Positions 12,201 to 22,455 of a DNA stretch of 64,000 bases are shown in pieces (within the stretch, counting starts at the first letter, position 1; the number at the start of each line of letters is the position of its first letter). Origin of the DNA: Daldinia sp. FL1419 (Eukaryota > Ascomycota > Sordariomycetes > Xylariales > Hypoxylaceae); contig MU623406.1 of NCBI GenBank assembly GCA_025201765.1, positions 124,001-188,000 on the forward strand. The letters run 5' to 3'. The notes below the pieces were generated by a model. The model did not search any database. It had not been told where the DNA came from and worked only from the letters and a program-made list of their open reading frames with translations. The translations under genes were made by a program, and so were the position numbers.

Positions 12201-13337
12201 AACCTAATCTCCTTATACTATTTAACTAATAAAAGATCTTTAAAGGTTCTTTCCACTTCCACTGTTAAAGCTATTTTATTAGTGTTTTCTAAGAATATCC
12301 TTCTATATCCTTATATTATTAAATAATCAAACATATCTTTTTTAAATATTAATTATTTGTTTATTAATTTTAATTTAATAATATTATTTAAAGTTATAAT
12401 ATCTATCTTTATTTCTAAAATCATTAATAAAATATTGGAAGGGATTTTATAATATTTTAAAGATCTTTATTGATTTACCTTAATAAAACCGCTTTACTAT
12501 TATAGTTAATAGATTAGGCAATTCAGATATCCAATTTAATATGGTTATAAGGTGTATGACTTGATTTAGGACTGTTATTAAATTAATATCTAAATCTTCA
12601 TCTAATAAATCCGGGGTAGGTACTTTGGATGAGGTATTAAAATACTATAATAAATTTCGTGAAGTAATAACTTCAAAACCAAAATAATCCATATTTAAAT
12701 CATTTAAAAAAAATATTAATAATATATCACCAATACTTAATAAAGGTAGTTTTAATAATATTACTAATAATAAATAATTAAGGTTTTTAGGGTAGTTGTT
12801 TTTTATAAAATCTTTGGCTTGCAATTGCTTTTTTATAATAATCATTCCTTTAAATTATATCTTACCATTATTTTATTTATTTATTTTATAATATCATTCT
12901 TAAAATATATTGTTTAAATAATTAAATAATAATTTATAATATTATTGAAATTATTATTTTATATTTTAAAAATTTTAATAATATTATAATATATATTTTA
13001 AAATAATAAGGTAAAATTTAAAATTATTATTAATTAATATATATTTTAATATAAATAATAATTTTGTAAAAGATTAAATTAATATTTTAATATTAAAAAT
13101 AATTATAAGAAATAAAGGATTTTTCATTATAATTCTCAGCCTTTAGTACTTCTTAAATTTCAATATTTTAGAATTTCTTTTTATTTCTATTTTCTTATTC
13201 CTTTTATTTAAATATATAGTAAAAATTGCTATAACTTAAATTAGATACATTTTATAAATAAAATATTAAATATAAAATCAAATAATATATTTAATTAAAA
13301 TAAATTAATTTTTAATTAAGTTTCTAGGTTTATAACT

Positions 13338-13480
13338 TATTAAAATAAAATGTATATATAAGGTAAATTATTTATATTATTAAATCTATCTTAAAAAATA
13401 AATGGGCATATCTATAATATATAAAGTTACGGATGTGGGGTATATTATATCCCTATATACCAGCCACACACATTCCAATA
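13338..13480 (-). repeat. LTR of copia element (element 5' side, right in window)
   Basis: 143 bp, the same length as the left LTR. The outer end on the + strand is ACACACATTCCAATA, where an unmutated copia LTR would give CCAACA. It is followed directly by TGGCG. Confidence 0.88.
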
Positions 13481-13485
13481 TGGCG
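13481..13485. repeat. Target-site duplication TGGCG (right)
   Basis: Exact copy of 7255-7259, abutting the right LTR. Confidence 0.85.
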
Positions 13486-14532
13486 AACATTATGAATAGG
13501 GCTTGTTTGAGAATTTGTGGGATATTGTTACTAGGCTAAGTGTCTGACTTTGTTGAACGAATCGGCTTTATCTTGAGCAATTTGATCTGTCAAATCGTGA
13601 CAACTCACAGCTCCGAATGTTTAATACTAGCACACCAAGGCTAACAGAAAAAAGGGGTTGGGGTTGGGGTTGAGGTGATACCTCCCTATGTTGTTGGATT
13701 GGTCAGGAGATAAAATAAACGTTGTTAAGACTTTTTGTGCGAATAAGCAGTACCTATCAAGAGTTCCATATCGGAGAATTCCCAGAAAAGAATAGGAATA
13801 TTCCACCGATTTAAACAGCGCGGGTTATAATCACGTCATTTATTGAGTACCTAGGTCCCGATAAATAGTTTGATCACGGCGAATATCGTGTCCATCCATA
13901 AGCGAATTGTCGTACAATCAACATTATAATATTAGTTGGAGGGTATTAATGTTCACACTGAGATGCGTTGGACCCTAATAGACCTGACTTCTACCCCCTT
14001 TTCTGTATCAATATGACAAGTATATATTATTTCACTATATAGGTACCTACCTAGTAATAGCCATTATTTCTTAACAAAGCGAAACTACTAAAGGCAAGTA
14101 TGGTGCTCATTTCATTCTTACTATAGTATTTAAGTTGCTCAGGAAGTATCCAAAGGTATATGGGGCTTGTGTTCCTATGCGAATATTGTTTCTTATTCGA
14201 TTAGGCTTAGTCTGGTAGGGGAACAAAACTAAGCGTATAAAGGCTATCTTATTCTAGTTCGTTCTTTACCTGGGATAGTCCTCGAATTAGAAAGTTTCCG
14301 CAATTACATTGTCTTGTAAAGAGGGACTATGTTCCTTGTTACCTACGTAGTGACTATAAAGATATTGTGTAAAGCGAGACTCTTTGAATAATCTAATCGA
14401 ATAAGACGGTTGTGCAATGAAAAATATTCTCGCATCCTCCTCGAACAATACAGAACAGCAAATAACAATACACTAAAATTGACGGCTATTAAAATACACT
14501 GTAGTGCTAATAAACCAACATTATATTCCACA
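13486..14532. other. Intergenic DNA
   Basis: Normal base composition returns immediately after the element. Contains a short run of GGGGTT units near 13655-13672 and GGTACCTACCTAGTA near 14041. The stretch from 14410 is open in the frame of the next gene but has no ATG before 14533. Confidence 0.5.
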
Positions 14533-15420
14533 ATGCTCGTCAAAACCATCACTGATAGGCACGGTAGTATTCTAGGAAAAATTCCAATCAGAATGAACGA
14601 CGAACAGGATCATGACGACGTCGATGCTCACCACGGGAGACGTGGAGAACATAGACTTCATGACCATCGTCTACGGCGACGAAATTCTCGCGATGATATC
14701 CGTATAGATGGACGTGGAAATGCCGCTGAAAGGCCGCACCACGAGGAAGACGCTACTCCAGCACGGCATATAGCGTTTTGGTCCCCCGGAAATGTCGTGA
14801 GATCCTTAACTAAGGACTTCCTAAAGAGAGAGCTTCCACGAGGGGTGCGAGATAGGGGCCGCATTTCGTTTAACGATGACGATACATTCTTACCGGATCC
14901 TATGGTAACTTTTCTGATTGATAGACCAAAGAATATCCAATGCCAGATTTGTAAAGATATAACACTCGCAATAGGGACCACCAAATATGCCCCTGAGAGG
15001 GGAACTCCGGCAATCCTCCCGTGTGGTCACGTAGGCTGCCACGCCTGTATGGGTACTTGGGTAGAAAGATACAGTAATTGTCCCTTCTGCCGAATGGAAA
15101 TGAAGTATAACGGATGTCAGCATACTGTCATGCCCGCTTTGATCACGACCGATACTATCGCCACGATACCAAAGACACTTCCTCGGTTTGGAACAATAGC
15201 TGACAACTGTAGTTCATGCCAGGAGATGCGGGAAATCGAGAGGGCAACCACACTATTAGATCTAGCCACCGCGCACATCAAGGGTTTACGAGACTCTGTC
15301 GCCGAGGGACCTGCTGGTGTGATGCACAGTTCTCCAGCAAGGGACGCTAGTCGCGATCTTTTTGAAAGCGTACCTAGAACATGTGCCGCGAATATTTCCC
15401 AAAACAACGGTGTCTGGTAG
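14533..15420 (+). CDS. RING-finger protein, putative E3 ubiquitin ligase
   Basis: Single-exon frame of 295 aa from the first ATG; the frame stays open about 40 codons further upstream, so a longer product from an unseen exon is possible. Residues 137-186 form a RING finger: CQIC at 137, PCGHVGCHACMGTW in the middle, CPFC at 183. The order CxxC...C-x-H-xx-C-xx-C...CxxC is that of the C3HC4 class, which recruits a ubiquitin-charged E2 and so would suit an E3 ligase. The N-terminal 135 residues are rich in Asp, His and Arg with no domain I recognise. No substrate-binding or membrane segment is evident, so the target is unknown. It stands alone between transposon debris on both sides, and codon use looks ordinary. 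Lineage-specific RING proteins of this kind are common in fungi. Confidence 0.75.
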   Translation: MLVKTITDRHGSILGKIPIRMNDEQDHDDVDAHHGRRGEHRLHDHRLRRRNSRDDIRIDGRGNAAERPHHEEDATPARHIAFWSPGNVVRSLTKDFLKRELPRGVRDRGRISFNDDDTFLPDPMVTFLIDRPKNIQCQICKDITLAIGTTKYAPERGTPAILPCGHVGCHACMGTWVERYSNCPFCRMEMKYNGCQHTVMPALITTDTIATIPKTLPRFGTIADNCSSCQEMREIERATTLLDLATAHIKGLRDSVAEGPAGVMHSSPARDASRDLFESVPRTCAANISQNNGVW

Positions 15421-15950
15421 ACCAGTGATTTCTATCATTTTAAACTAATATCACCGTTGAGTATTCAGGAATAAATGGTTCCTAATATATAGCAGATGCA
15501 AGAAAAACTCGTATATGGAAGCTAGAATAATTGGCTAAGTCTTATAATGTTTCACCTAGTCAATTCAACGTTAATAACAACTGCACTCTCTAGGTTTTTT
15601 GTTTTGTTTAAAACCCAGTTTATAGTACCTAATACGAGGGCTCTCTCTTAAATACCTCGTATGTGGAAGTAGGCCGTACTGCCTAGCCGGTAGATACATA
15701 ATACTTTAACGCGGCCATGCGTTTATAGTCAATAAAATTGAACTTGTAGTTTTTGTTTCAAAATAAAATAACGTATATCGTCATTATTCTTAAGTCGAGT
15801 GATTGGGGTGCAGTGCCTAGTAGCGTCCGGTTCTCGAACATGTAGGATTATGATTCTTATGTGAATATATGTATAACGAAATGAGAAAGGTCCCACGAAG
15901 GCCATGCGCTGAGCGATAGGCCTGTTAGTAGTCCCTTAGCTGTTCATTTT
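15421..15950. other. Intergenic DNA between RING gene and solo LTR
   Basis: No coding or RNA feature recognised. Confidence 0.5.
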
Positions 15951-16111
15951 TGCTGAAGTAAGACGCAGTTTATGAGGTAGGTACCTATGTTAACTACTTG
16001 TATAACTATCAAGTCTATCTTAGGAGAATTGGTGGGCCTATGTAAGATATATATAAGTCACGGATGTGGGACGTATATCATCCCTGTATACCAGCCGCAC
16101 ACATTCCAACG
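15951..16111 (-). repeat. Solo LTR related to the copia element
   Basis: About 161 bp from TGCTGAAGTAAGACGC to CACACATTCCAACG, aligning along its length with both LTRs of the element at 7260-13480, for example in the CGGATGTGGG block. It has an extra stretch of about 13 bp including GGTACCTATG near the left end. It keeps C and G at most sites where the element's LTRs have T or A, so it escaped heavy RIP. No second LTR or internal region is nearby, and no clear target duplication is left (atttt before, atgat after). Recombination between two LTRs of a former full copy is the usual origin. Confidence 0.8.
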
Positions 16112-16338
16112 ATGATTGCCTAAAAGAGACGATTCCGAGCCCGATTCCGGTTGAAGTGGGTAGACAAGACGCAAGTAACGTAGTATCTAGAATAAACAAC
16201 TACGATTTCTAGACCAAGAACTTCTACAATTCATATTCATTCACTTTATATTCATTCACTTTATTAAGACTTTATAGAGGTTCCATTAAGTATTTCTAGG
16301 GTGAATAAACTCCATTCGCCTTGGTATACCTGAGTATC

Positions 16339-17242
16339 ATGGGAATCACATCTGATATTGCGTTCCACTCGCGAACGCTCTGGCTCTTCGCCTTTAGCGA
16401 CTTGAAGACGATTGTGATCCCGAGCACCCTCTTTGGTGTTGTCAATGCCCTAGCAGCCTCGAAATATCTTGTCTCTCTCGAAGCTATCGATTATACCGAA
16501 CTCCCAAGAAGGTCGCCTCTTGTTTTATTTTGGGTTTTGATGCATTATCTCCCTTTTGCTATCAACAATCAAAGGACACCTCTAGCTATTACAGAAGATG
16601 CTATCAACAAGCCATGGCGGCCTCTGCCCAGTCGCCGCCTGTCTCCCTACCAAGCCAAGATTCTCATGTTTTCTTTTTACATCTCCGCGCAACTTTGTAG
16701 CGTTTTCATCGTCGGTGGCTTAAGGCAGGGAGTTGGGCTGATATTTCTGGGGACTTGGTATAATAACTTTGGAGGTGCCGATGTGAATCCCTTGATTCGA
16801 AACGCAATCAACGCACTCGGTTACGTATGCTTTATATCCGGTGCGATGGAAGTTGCCCTCGGTGTACCGCTGCCGCTATCGACTACGTCGGTTCTTGCAA
16901 AGTGGTTCGGTATCATTTCCAGTATGATTATGACAACAGTACACACTCAAGATATGTATGATCAAGAAGGCGATGCTCTTCGAGGGCGGCGCACGTTACC
17001 TCTTGCGCTTGGCGACGGACCTGCTCGATGGGTTACCGCTGTCTGGATGATTGTTTGGGGGGTGTTGTGTCCTAATTTTTTGGCATACTGCGATACCTAC
17101 ACGGGCTATAGGTATGACTCTTGCAATGTTAGTCGGACTGAGAGCCCTTGTGTATAGGAGCGTTTCCAGCGATAAGGTGACGTTCTTGATATGGAATATC
17201 TGGGTATCGTTTGTATACGCCCTCCCACTTCTCCAACCTTAG
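16339..17242 (+). CDS. UbiA-family prenyltransferase/terpene cyclase, apparent frameshift
   Basis: A membrane protein of the UbiA fold. It has several hydrophobic helices, an early DLKTIVIPSTLFGVVNALA block, the first prenyl-diphosphate motif as EDAINKPWRPLP (about residue 88) and the second as QDMYDQEGDALRGRRTLP (about residue 200). UbiA enzymes move or cyclise prenyl diphosphates at membranes; fungal relatives include the bergamotene synthase of fumagillin synthesis. The first frame stops at 17157 after an uncharacteristic tail. The expected C terminus (GMTLAMLVGLRALVYRSV, then WNIWVSFVYALPLL) lies in another frame up to 17242. One base too many in the T6 run at 17076-17081 would explain the switch; a 43-nt intron (17070-17112) also restores frame but is very short. 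Start ATG at 16339 matches the family. Product substrate unknown. A P450 pseudogene follows on the same strand. Confidence 0.75.
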
Positions 17243-18132
17243 TACTAAATATCGGGGGTGTAGCATTACGTACCTATGTAGATCTATATGAATACTAGAA
17301 TTTGAAAAATATTATAGAAGGGGTTGCGCTTGACGAGTGTCGTTAGAATGTTGATAGTTTCGAGACACTACAGTTACTACTATTGTGGTAATTAGATTAT
17401 TGATTTGGCCGACTCATTTCGTTACCTAGGTATGTGGGTTGAAAAGTTGGCTACCATGCCTTATCCAGTGCGGAAATGAGACTATCCCAGCACCGAGGAC
17501 TGTGCCACGCATCGTGAAGGAGGACAAAGGCGGGTTCAGACGTGTTGCAATAGTGAACAACTCAGGGAGCTGTATGGAAAGAGTATACTGGTTATGCTAG
17601 TTATGGCTGGGGTAAGGATAAGCTTAATCTACGGAATCGAACGAGACCGGGAAGGAATTTGCTCTGAAATGTAATCGCCGTGCCGTAAATCGATGGACTT
17701 GACTTTTTTTTTTTTGTAAAGGGTTACGATATCAGATATCGAGTTTACATAGTATTTCCCATGCGTAAATAAGTACTACTAGTAATACTACTGCTACTGT
17801 TCCACGACAGAAAATGGAACAATGATCGATGGCAACTCCAAACCCCCTTGTCGCTACATGAGACCATAGATTGCATACGCTAGATCCTTCTGCAGGTGAT
17901 ACCCGATGTAAGGGGTCTCTTAACTGATTTGACCGTTTTATCCATTCCTTCGAAATGAAAACAGAACTATCGGCATTTTACCGTTTTATACGAAGAGAAC
18001 CAACCTAGCCTGTCTCCTAATCCACCCCATATAATAGAACAAATATACCTGACTAAACTATACCAAATATCTCGATTCACGTAAGATAAAACTCAGCCCC
18101 CTGTTCTACATTCGTCGACGCAGCTGTTCCTC
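17243..18132. other. Intergenic DNA between UbiA gene and P450 remnant
   Basis: The missing first ~100 residues of the P450 should lie here, but I could not recognise them. Contains a perfect 15-nt palindrome CGATATCAGATATCG at 17727-17741 and a T-run at 17704-17715. Confidence 0.5.
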
Positions 18133-19217
18133 TTGCCGTTGACGGGCCCAGGAACAAATGTACCAAAGCTGTCTGGTACGACTTTTTTGCTTCCTGAGAT
18201 TGCAGTTAACACGACTCGAAGTAGCAAAGAGCACGATGCCCGACGACGTGTCTGGGATCGAGGTTTCAGCAATAAGGCTCTTGCTGTCTACGAAGAACGA
18301 GTTGTAGAATATGCAGAGACCCTTGCATCGCAGATTGAGAAGCCCTCCATAGAAGATTCTCCCGTCGAACTATTGGACTGGTTCTACTGGTTTACTTTCG
18401 ACGTCCTGGGCGAGTTTGCCTTTGCTCGATCGTTCGGCATGCTCAAGGACAAGAAGTGGCATTTTGACATATAAACAGAGAAAGGTAGAGAGGCCCGATG
18501 TCTCGCATTGGCTCATCGAAGCGTCTCTTGAAAAAGGTTCGCTAGAAGCCGACCGTGGGTGGCTGGATGGTGACGCTATTACTATTATCATCACCGGAAG
18601 GTTCGTCTACCTACTTGATGATCATTCTTTGGTTCTTCTTACTGATTGATAATAACGATACCATCACCCCAACCCTCGCGTTTGCTCTCTACGAGCTTTC
18701 TCGTAGCCCATGGCACCAAGACATACTACTTTCCGAACTCAAAGGTGTGGATATCTATGACAAGTCACAGCTTCAAAATCGCTATCATCTCACTGCTCTT
18801 ATCAACGAGACATTGGGGTTATATCCCCCAGTTCCAACTGGTGGCTACCGCCAATCACCCCCTACCGGCATGAATATTAACGGCGTCTATATCCCGGGAA
18901 ACGTAACCATGGCTGCACCCCGGTACTCCCTCCCGCGTCTCGATTCTTCATACGAAGGGCCGGACCAGTTTATACCCGAACGATGGACCACACGGCCGGA
19001 AATGGTCAAGGATGCTCGCGGCTTCGCCCCATTCTCTCAAGGTCGGTTCAACTGTATCGGCAAGAACCTCGCAATGACGGAGATGCGATTCGCCGTCGCC
19101 TTGCTCGTAAAGAAGTGAGGAGAAGGGAGAGAAGCTCTTCGCTGATCTAAGAGATCGGTTCACACCGTACCTGGACGGTTGGACTTGAGATTCCGCCTTC
19201 GGGAGCAAAGCTCTTGA
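18133..19217 (+). pseudogene. Cytochrome P450 pseudogene
   Basis: Three frames together give most of a fungal microsomal P450. 18133-18471 covers the B'-C helix region (EHDARRRVWDRGFSNKAL) to FGMLKDKKWHFD, then a TAA. From about 18480 another frame gives ERPDVSHWLIEASLEKGSL to the I-helix start ITG. After a 55-nt GT...AA interval (18601-18655) a third frame gives SDTITPTLAFALYELSR through FSQGRFNCIGKNLA, the intact heme-cysteine loop, then a TGA and a shifted tail to 19217. Damage seen: no N-terminal membrane anchor; about 45 codons missing between the first two segments; the intron acceptor apparently changed from AG to AA; ExxR read as ETLG, losing the invariant arginine; and a stop before the tail. 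It probably once worked with the UbiA gene. Confidence 0.88.
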
Positions 19218-19887
19218 GTTGTGAGGATATTCATTCTTCCTCTACTAGAACCGGTTTATTTGGATATAGGTAGGTAGGCATAGTATTCAGTGACCAAGTC
19301 CCATCAGCTGGCCAAGGGGCCTATGATCACTTTTCAAAGAATCCTTTTCGAACAGTCCGAAAACCCTCTTCCTATGACTTGGGTACCTAATTATGGTCGT
19401 ACCCAATCCAGCATATTATAGTTATTTATTTTCCAACACCTCAAGACTTTGGTCAGAGGGTTATCAAGAAATCATAATGCAATTGGAGGTAGGAAAATAT
19501 ACGCCTAGCCAATGAGATAACGTATATAAACCCGGCCTGTCCAAGTTAGTGGACTGACGTCATGACTTATACACAACTGCGTGAATCTTGGCGAAGATGA
19601 GCGTCACGGGAGTCTAATACTACGCCATCAAATCCAACTTCTTTGTCCGGATTCTGAAATTTCTTGTACGAGTTCGCCCTTCATTCAGTGACGTAGTTGG
19701 AAATGTGGCGGCGCCTTGTGAGGTTATAAGAGCTGTTGCATGGCCTGTAGAGCCCGTGGGGAACAAGCCACCACATAAATTATCACCAACAGAATTGCCT
19801 CTCACCCAGTTATAATAAAAGAAATTCGAGCAATATATATACATATAATTCTAAAGGGATAATAAATTCCAGAAGTAAACTTCCATC
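19218..19887. other. Intergenic DNA
   Basis: No gene recognised. A TATATATACATATAA stretch near 19835-19850 lies about 40 bp before the next start codon and may be part of its promoter. Confidence 0.45.
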
Positions 19888-20213
19888 ATGGGTATCGCAG
19901 CGGGTGTCGGTCACTTCTTTCAGTCAATCATCGAAGTAATCCAAGGTCTCTTGGCAGCCGTCGCAAACCTCTTCCAGTGGATCGTCAACTCAATTGTCGG
20001 CGTATTCCAAGCTTTTGTCGGCTTCGTCGAGGGCACTCTTGGTTTCGCGATTCGTAAGCTTAGTCTCTCACGTACTGTTTTTTCTACGCATACTGACGCT
20101 TTCAAGACAACTTCTTCATCCTGGGAACTTTGGCCGCGGCCGTATTCGCATATCTGCTCTACTCTCAGAGGCAAGGCACCACACCAGTTAGTCGCACAAT
20201 CAAGAACAAATGA
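19888..20213 (+). CDS. Small conserved-looking membrane protein (90 aa)
   Basis: Two exons, 19888-20053 and 20107-20213, with a 53-nt GTAAGC...AAG intron in phase 1. The product starts MGIAAGVGHFFQSIIEVIQG and is mostly hydrophobic or amphipathic helix. A second hydrophobic helix (FFILGTLAAAVFAYLLYS) in exon 2 is followed by a short basic tail ending TIKNK. The evenly spaced aromatic and small residues, and the way exon 2 continues as a clean membrane helix, argue that this is a real gene. Membrane protein by composition; I do not recognise the family and assign no function. Without splicing the first frame runs into a non-hydrophobic tail, so the spliced model is preferred. Confidence 0.7.
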
Positions 20214-21498
20214 AACTAGGTAGCGCAGCGGAAGAAGTCGAACTTTATCCTCGGTATCCATAGAGCGAGCTAAGAAGTATGTATGGTTGGGTGGCTGTGT
20301 TAGGGGGGGAGTGGTCTTTTAAATTGTTATTTCTATCGGCATGGGCAATCTTGTACAATACGATGGATGGGTGGGTTGTAAAGGGGCTAGGTCGGAGCGC
20401 TTCTTTAGGATATCCTAACGTCTTTGCGAATTAAATATGCGGATTATATAGCCATTAGTATAGTTTATCTGTAAGCCTTATTTTTCTAGAACGAGTGTTA
20501 AGCGACTTCTACTATACAAATACGCATACATATCGGCTTTTGAGAACTTTCTAGGTGAGTTGAAGCTATCGTATCCATTCGTGAGAAAGGCGGTGACAGT
20601 GAAAGCACCAACGAGAGTAGGACTTGGCATGTTTGAAGTTTCCCGATTATTAATTCTTTGTTCCTAGGATATTCGGGACGTGCTGCGATGGTGATGTCGG
20701 TACAAGTGGATCTTAGAAACGGTTCTCGAAAACTCGCCCCGCATCACGATCAGATTCAGGGGTAAAGCACCCCCTGTTCTCTTTAGTGACGCGTGCGCCA
20801 AGATCTACTTCACCAAAATTGACCACTTCAAACAACAGCCTGCCGCATCAAATGTATTCGTAGTACGTACCTGCGATGGCGTTAGCTATGGGGTTTCCGC
20901 AGCCTAGAGACCTAACCATAATCATCACTGTTTCTCTGGGCGCCTACCTTAAGGCTGATTACACTATTTCAGGACTGAAGACCCCCTGCACCGGGCCGCA
21001 TATGAAACCTTCTAGCAAGCCATCTCCGTGATTCTTATCTCGCTCTATTAAGGCTCTAGGTAGAATCCTTCATTTCGAGTTCAGAACGCTGATGTATTCC
21101 TTGGCGTAATAATATTCCACCAGTTCGGGGACTTGTTTAAACCTGCACGTAGTTCAAAGCGTTCATGGATAGTCCCGACCCAACGCCATGGTGGATCGAC
21201 ATGATCTTCACCTTCCCGAATACCACTTTAAGGGATCCAAGTGCGGCTGCTGGTAAGCAGGGGTGAGTCCTCCCCCTTAGTTGGTATGAGTTACTATAAG
21301 GAGGGCGAGTTCTGCCTCTACTGGGTTCTGTCTCTCTTGGTTCGTCAGGCTAACCACCAGTCTTCCTCCATTCCTTCGAAGCCACCCTTCTCACAGTCGT
21401 TCCTTTAAGCTACTTGCATCCATACTTGACCTAAAGTCAATTCACACTCGTTATCGCAAGTCAACCTTCGTGAGCACCACATAACACCCAAGTTCAAT
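20214..21498. other. Intergenic DNA
   Basis: 1.3 kb with no coding region recognised. The last 200 bp are pyrimidine-rich and serve as the likely promoter and leader of the AA9 gene. Confidence 0.5.
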
Positions 21499-22455
21499 AT
21501 GCCTTCCGCGCTCAGGTCCAGCTTATTGGCTGCCATTGCCGGCGCCGTTTCCGTTTCCGCCCACGGGCATGTTTCTACCGTGACCATTGACGGAAAATCA
21601 TACCCGGGATTCGATCCCACCTCTGCACCCTACGGACCCCAACCGGATAGCATTACCTGGAGCAACGGAGCTAAGGATAACGGTTTTGTGCTCTCGTCGG
21701 CGCTCCAGGACCCCAATATCATCTGCCACTTGGATGCTACCAATGCTGCTCTATCCGCACCTGTAGCCGCTGGTGGAGAAGTCTCGCTTACCTGGAACCA
21801 GTGGCCCGACTCTCACAAGGGACCGGTTATTGACTATCTGGCCGACTGCGGAGGTGACTGCGCTACTGTCGACAAGACTACTCTCAAGTGGTTCAAGATT
21901 GCCGAAGCAGGTCAACTCGAGCTCGGTGCCGGCAGTGGTGCAACTGGCAAATGGGGTGACGACTTGATCGTCGAGAATGGCCTTACCTGGAAGGTCAACA
22001 TTCCCAGCTCTATCAAGCCCGGAAACTATGTTCTCCGCCACGAGATCATTGCTCTTCACGAAGGTCAAAATGAGGGCAAGGCTCAGATGTACCCTCAGTG
22101 CATCAACCTCCAGATTTCCGGATCCGGTACCCAGTCCCCGGAGGGTGTCGTCGGAACGCAGCTCTACACTGCTACCGACCCCGGGATCCTACACAACATC
22201 TACAATGATGAAACTCTATCATCTGTTTCCGACTACAAGGTCCCCGGACCTGCCCTAGCAAAGTTTGATGGTTCTTCGTCCAGCAGCAACGAGAACGCTT
22301 CATCTCCGGCCCCTGTCAGCAGCGTCCCTGTCGCCCCGGCCCCTGTAGCCAGCACCCAGCCGATTTCCAGCGCTCCCGCCGGCTCAAAGGCGAAGAAGAC
22401 TTGCTCCAAGAAGCGTCACGCTCGCCGCCACGCCCGCCAGGTGAAGAACCTATAA
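21499..22455 (+). CDS. AA9 lytic polysaccharide monooxygenase, secreted
   Basis: Intronless, 318 aa. A signal peptide (residues 1-21, cleavage SVSA/HGHV) exposes His22, which with His106 (DSHKGPV) forms the copper histidine brace; Tyr198 in MYPQCINL is the expected axial residue. Blocks such as KWFKIAE, NIPSSIKPGNYVLRHEIIALH and YPQC are standard for AA9 (formerly GH61) enzymes, which cut cellulose or hemicellulose oxidatively outside the cell with a copper cofactor. After residue 255 comes a Ser/Pro/Ala linker, but instead of a CBM1 cellulose-binding module the protein ends in a Lys/Arg/His-rich tail (about 295-318). That tail is unusual and could bind anionic surfaces or be removed by proteolysis. 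No neighbouring plant-wall gene is intact here; the only one is the distant broken tannase. Confidence 0.95.
   Translation: MPSALRSSLLAAIAGAVSVSAHGHVSTVTIDGKSYPGFDPTSAPYGPQPDSITWSNGAKDNGFVLSSALQDPNIICHLDATNAALSAPVAAGGEVSLTWNQWPDSHKGPVIDYLADCGGDCATVDKTTLKWFKIAEAGQLELGAGSGATGKWGDDLIVENGLTWKVNIPSSIKPGNYVLRHEIIALHEGQNEGKAQMYPQCINLQISGSGTQSPEGVVGTQLYTATDPGILHNIYNDETLSSVSDYKVPGPALAKFDGSSSSSNENASSPAPVSSVPVAPAPVASTQPISSAPAGSKAKKTCSKKRHARRHARQVKNL

Larger units (their letters stand above)
7260..13480 (-). mobile_element. RIP-degraded Ty1/copia LTR retrotransposon, full length
   Basis: An AT-rich 6.2-kb block bounded by two 143-bp direct repeats (7260-7402 and 13338-13480) and flanked by the 5-bp duplication TGGCG. 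On the minus strand each repeat begins TATTGGAATG, a mutated form of the common copia start TGTTGG; the left copy ends in intact CAACA and the right one in a mutated form. Inside, the minus strand still encodes recognisable copia reverse transcriptase (about 8700-9226) and RNase H (about 8290-8350), placed downstream of where integrase should lie, as in Pseudoviridae and unlike gypsy. Gag and integrase presumably occupied 9.3-13.3 kb but I cannot read them. No long open frame survives. The two LTRs differ at roughly two dozen sites, all transitions, which fits repeat-induced point mutation. The element is dead. Confidence 0.92.
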
